From the NCBI GenBank assembly GCA_040753875.1, contig JBFMDV010000001.1, positions 51,595 to 115,594 of the forward strand: 64,000 nt of DNA, read 5' to 3'. Positions 62,121 to 64,000 of this stretch are shown here, piece by piece; within the stretch, counting starts at the first letter, position 1, and every line of letters begins with the position of its first letter. Under the pieces are notes generated by a model. The model ran no database searches and was not told the DNA's origin. It worked only from the letters and a program-made list of their open reading frames with translations. Both the position numbers and the translations under genes were made by a program. Source of the DNA: Candidatus Zixiibacteriota bacterium. GTDB lineage: Bacteria; Zixibacteria; MSB-5A5; GN15; FEB-12.

Positions 62121-63788
62121 CTATACAGCCCTCGCGCATCGTGTAGAATTAGTTTGTCGAAGGAGCCCTTGGAATGACGGAGAGCTTGGGTGAGTCAGGA
62201 AAAAGGTTCGAACATCGTCTACTAGGGCCCACCACTTAGACAAGGGGGCCACTACACGCGTGTTTTTTGGCTCAGCTAAGCGCAAATGTGCGGGTTCGAA
62301 CGGCGACTTTTCCTGCTTCGCGGTCTTTACCGTACGTTGGACGAAAAGCAACGGCTTTTGCGGCTCAATCGTGAGAATTTTGTCTCGTAGCGTGAGGTTC
62401 GAACCGGTAAACCGGAGTATTGCTCTTCGCTCCTCTGGAGAGCCGGTCCTGAAGGCATTACTTGCTTGTGCGGCAAAGTCAAAAACCTCCTCGCACCGCT
62501 TGACCATGGCGGTCACGCGGCCGTCGTTATCGTGCAGGAGTTCGCGCAATCGCGCCCGTTCCGTCTCGAGTTCTCGCTTCTTATTCACGTACTCGTCATC
62601 CGTCAGGAGGCCCCGCAGGCGGAGGTCGACGAGTTCCGATAGCTGTCGTGCGCACGCCGCGTACCGCTTGGCCGTTCCGTCGAACGCCGCGCGGTCTTTT
62701 TGGGCCTCTTCTTCGTTCAAGGCTCGTGCTCGCCCTATTGCCCAGTCACGCAGACGAGGGGAAATCGTGACAGTTTGGAGAAAGGCCTCGATTTGCCGCT
62801 CTAACGACTTCACTTCGATGACGGGTTGCGTGCAGGCGACGCCCGCCTTGCGCTTCGTGCAGTGGTAGTAGACGTACTCGCGCCCGTAGCGATTCCGCTT
62901 CTGCTCGGCGGTCACGGACGCGCCGCACTCGCCGCACTTCATGAGGCCGGTGTAGGCGAACGACGGTCGGATGGAAGGGCGAGGATTGGTCGAATTGCCG
63001 AGAATGCGCTGGGCGTGGTTGAATTCGGCCAGCGAGATCATTGGCGCGTGTTTGCCTTGGAAGAACTCGCCGTTAATGACAAGCCCACCGTAGTAGAATG
63101 GATTCTGGAAAAGGCCGTACAGCGCGGAGCGCGTTAGCGGCTTCCCACCCCTGCGCTTGAATTGCCGGGTCACGAGGCCCCACTCGCGCGTGGCAATCTG
63201 GAGAATACGGGGCGGCGTGTGCGCGCCGCCGAGGAGGAGGTCCCACATGCGACGCACGAGCGGAAAGCGCTCCGGATCCTTCACAATCGTGCGATTTACG
63301 GGATCATTCAGGTACCCGAGCGGCGGCAATCCTGATATCCACCCGCGTTCCAGTTTGGCGCGGATACCCCGCTTGACGTTGTCGGACAGGTCATCCACGT
63401 ACTTCTTCGCCATGCCGAATTCGAGCTGCATCCAGAATTTGTCGTTCCCGGTGTTCAGGAACGAGCGGTGCGGCGTATGGATTGCCGCGAGCTTGCGTTC
63501 CTCCATCGCCCAGATGACCGCCCCGCCGTCGACGGGGTTGCGGGCCAGACGGTCGAGCTTCCAGACCAGGACGCCGTCGAACTCGCCGCGCTGAATACGC
63601 GCGAAGAGGTCGTTGAACACCGGCCGACCGGGGGACTTCGCAGACTTCGACTCGGTGAGTACACAAACGATAGACAAGCGTTCGCGTGCAGCGAACTGCT
63701 GCAGTTCGCGAATCTGGGAGTCAATAGAGAGAATCTGCCGGTCCTCAGATTCGGTCGATTTGCGGGCGTAGATGGCTATGCGCGGCAT
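62121..63788 (-). CDS. Large serine recombinase (site-specific integrase)
   Basis: 555 aa. Catalytic Ser11 in YARKST; WKLDRLARN (76-84) is the conserved arginine motif; a recombinase domain at about 150-270; and a zinc beta-ribbon with Cys285, Cys288, Cys310 and Cys319. A coiled coil (about 360-430) and a divergent C-terminus follow. Likely the integrase of the island: large serine recombinases move phage and ICE-like elements between att sites with a 2-nt crossover. The gene is at the far end from the broken tRNA. Confidence 0.92.
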   Translation of the reverse strand: MPRIAIYARKSTESEDRQILSIDSQIRELQQFAARERLSIVCVLTESKSAKSPGRPVFNDLFARIQRGEFDGVLVWKLDRLARNPVDGGAVIWAMEERKLAAIHTPHRSFLNTGNDKFWMQLEFGMAKKYVDDLSDNVKRGIRAKLERGWISGLPPLGYLNDPVNRTIVKDPERFPLVRRMWDLLLGGAHTPPRILQIATREWGLVTRQFKRRGGKPLTRSALYGLFQNPFYYGGLVINGEFFQGKHAPMISLAEFNHAQRILGNSTNPRPSIRPSFAYTGLMKCGECGASVTAEQKRNRYGREYVYYHCTKRKAGVACTQPVIEVKSLERQIEAFLQTVTISPRLRDWAIGRARALNEEEAQKDRAAFDGTAKRYAACARQLSELVDLRLRGLLTDDEYVNKKRELETERARLRELLHDNDGRVTAMVKRCEEVFDFAAQASNAFRTGSPEERRAILRFTGSNLTLRDKILTIEPQKPLLFVQRTVKTAKQEKSPFEPAHLRLAEPKNTRVVAPLSKWWALVDDVRTFFLTHPSSPSFQGLLRQTNSTRCARAV

Positions 63789-64000
63789 AGAGTGACGTTA
63801 ATACTTCGCGTGATGATCCGTTCGTGCATCGGTTGCGTGGTGTTTGGTTCGCAGGAGCAGGAGGGGCATGCCAGCCAGCGTAGCTGGGCCGCCCTGTGGA
63901 AAACAACGGGGCACATCATGCTGTCGGGGACAATTACTCCTTAGAAGAAGCTCAGAATCTGATTGACAACCCCCAGCGAGTGGCCTACTTTTGTCAGAGT
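63789..64000. other. Right edge of the window, no gene seen
   Basis: 212 nt upstream of the recombinase start. It should hold the recombinase promoter and possibly an attachment site. I see no tRNA fragment or convincing gene; only TCTGATTGA (63958-63966) also occurs at 37846-37854 near the left junction, which may be chance. Confidence 0.4.

Larger units (their letters stand above)
37825..64000. mobile_element. Acquired genomic island (right end not seen)
   Basis: From the broken tRNA-Leu onward the gene content changes to accessory type: unknown proteins, plasmid-like genes, restriction and other defence-like genes, and a large serine recombinase at 62121-63788. Base composition varies strongly inside (the 40-43.6 kb block and the recombinase are visibly GC-rich), so the region is probably a mosaic. 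The matching tRNA 3' half or second attachment site is not in the window; 37825-38092 holds no recognisable gene. The right boundary is set at the window end, not at an observed junction. Confidence 0.65.

Noticed and set aside
62288..62306. T-loop-like TGCGGGTTCGAAC as a tRNA 3' half
   Set aside because: It is inside the serine recombinase coding frame and no acceptor CTCCGGC or variable arm is present.
37846..63966. TCTGATTGA at 37846-37854 and 63958-63966 as att repeats
   Set aside because: Nine bases is within chance expectation over 26 kb, and the flanks differ.

Overview
The window looks like about 37.8 kb of conserved chromosome from a Gram-negative bacterium, followed by about 26 kb of acquired DNA. 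The host is probably an FCB-superphylum-like or candidate-phylum lineage (for example Zixibacteria-like). This rests on the run of housekeeping genes, a membrane pyrophosphatase, the rhamnose and pseudaminic acid surface-glycan genes, and a secreted protein ending in a T9SS-like sorting domain of the NYPNPFNP type. No rRNA gene is present, so the taxonomic call is inference.

Chromosomal part, 1-37.8 kb. A HIT-family gene faces left. Then yebC, ruvC-ruvA-ruvB, a small unknown gene, queA, ispD-ispF, a DedA protein, ddl, a HAD hydrolase, an M42 aminopeptidase and cysS run rightwards, many with 4-nt stop/start overlaps. After tRNA-Thr(UGU) comes an 18-kb surface polysaccharide locus: rmlB-rmlA-rmlD-rmlC-like for dTDP-L-rhamnose, pseB-pseC-pseF/spsF-pseG-pseH-pseI for CMP-pseudaminic acid, then a Wzx-type flippase, a capsule-synthesis-like glycosyltransferase, two GT4 glycosyltransferases, a Wzy-like polymerase and a Wzz-like chain-length protein. 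Together these would make two activated sugars, assemble a repeat unit, flip it, polymerise it and set its length. tRNA-Tyr, a proton-pumping pyrophosphatase, a MATE exporter, a DUF47/PiT phosphate pair and an ArsR-SRPBCC(x3)-DoxX operon follow. One SRPBCC copy is broken by a TAG codon.

Accessory part, 37.8-64 kb. The left boundary is very sharp: a tRNA-Leu(UAA) gene with a good promoter is cut immediately after the anticodon loop and its 3' half is absent from the window. A large serine recombinase (62.1-63.8 kb) lies near the other end. Inside are: an unknown 393-aa protein; a zinc-knuckle-like microprotein with its own promoter and terminator; a visibly GC-rich plasmid-like block (SSB, a VirD4/TraG-like ATPase, a conserved unknown, DUF932); a defence-type block; and a secreted CHAP/FG-GAP/T9SS protein plus an Asn-rich membrane-anchored PsbP-like protein.

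The defence block (43.8-58.8 kb) is the most interesting part. It holds a compact type I restriction system in which HsdM and a two-TRD HsdS are one 981-aa protein, an XRE-ImmA/IrrE plus DUF4411 (PIN-like) pair, an unrecognised 239-aa protein, a BpsA-like protein with a SAM-type loop and an NPPY motif, and, divergent from it, a 1972-aa protein. That protein has an N-terminal Cap4/DUF4297-like PD-(D/E)XK nuclease, a STAND-type NTPase centre and a very long repeat-like C-terminus. This resembles Avs-type antiviral sensors, and its association with the BpsA-like gene may be undescribed. Two chromosomal promoters (HIT and ArsR) place the -10 box only 5 nt before the start codon, suggesting leaderless transcripts. 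No homology search could be run; family calls rest on motifs read by eye.
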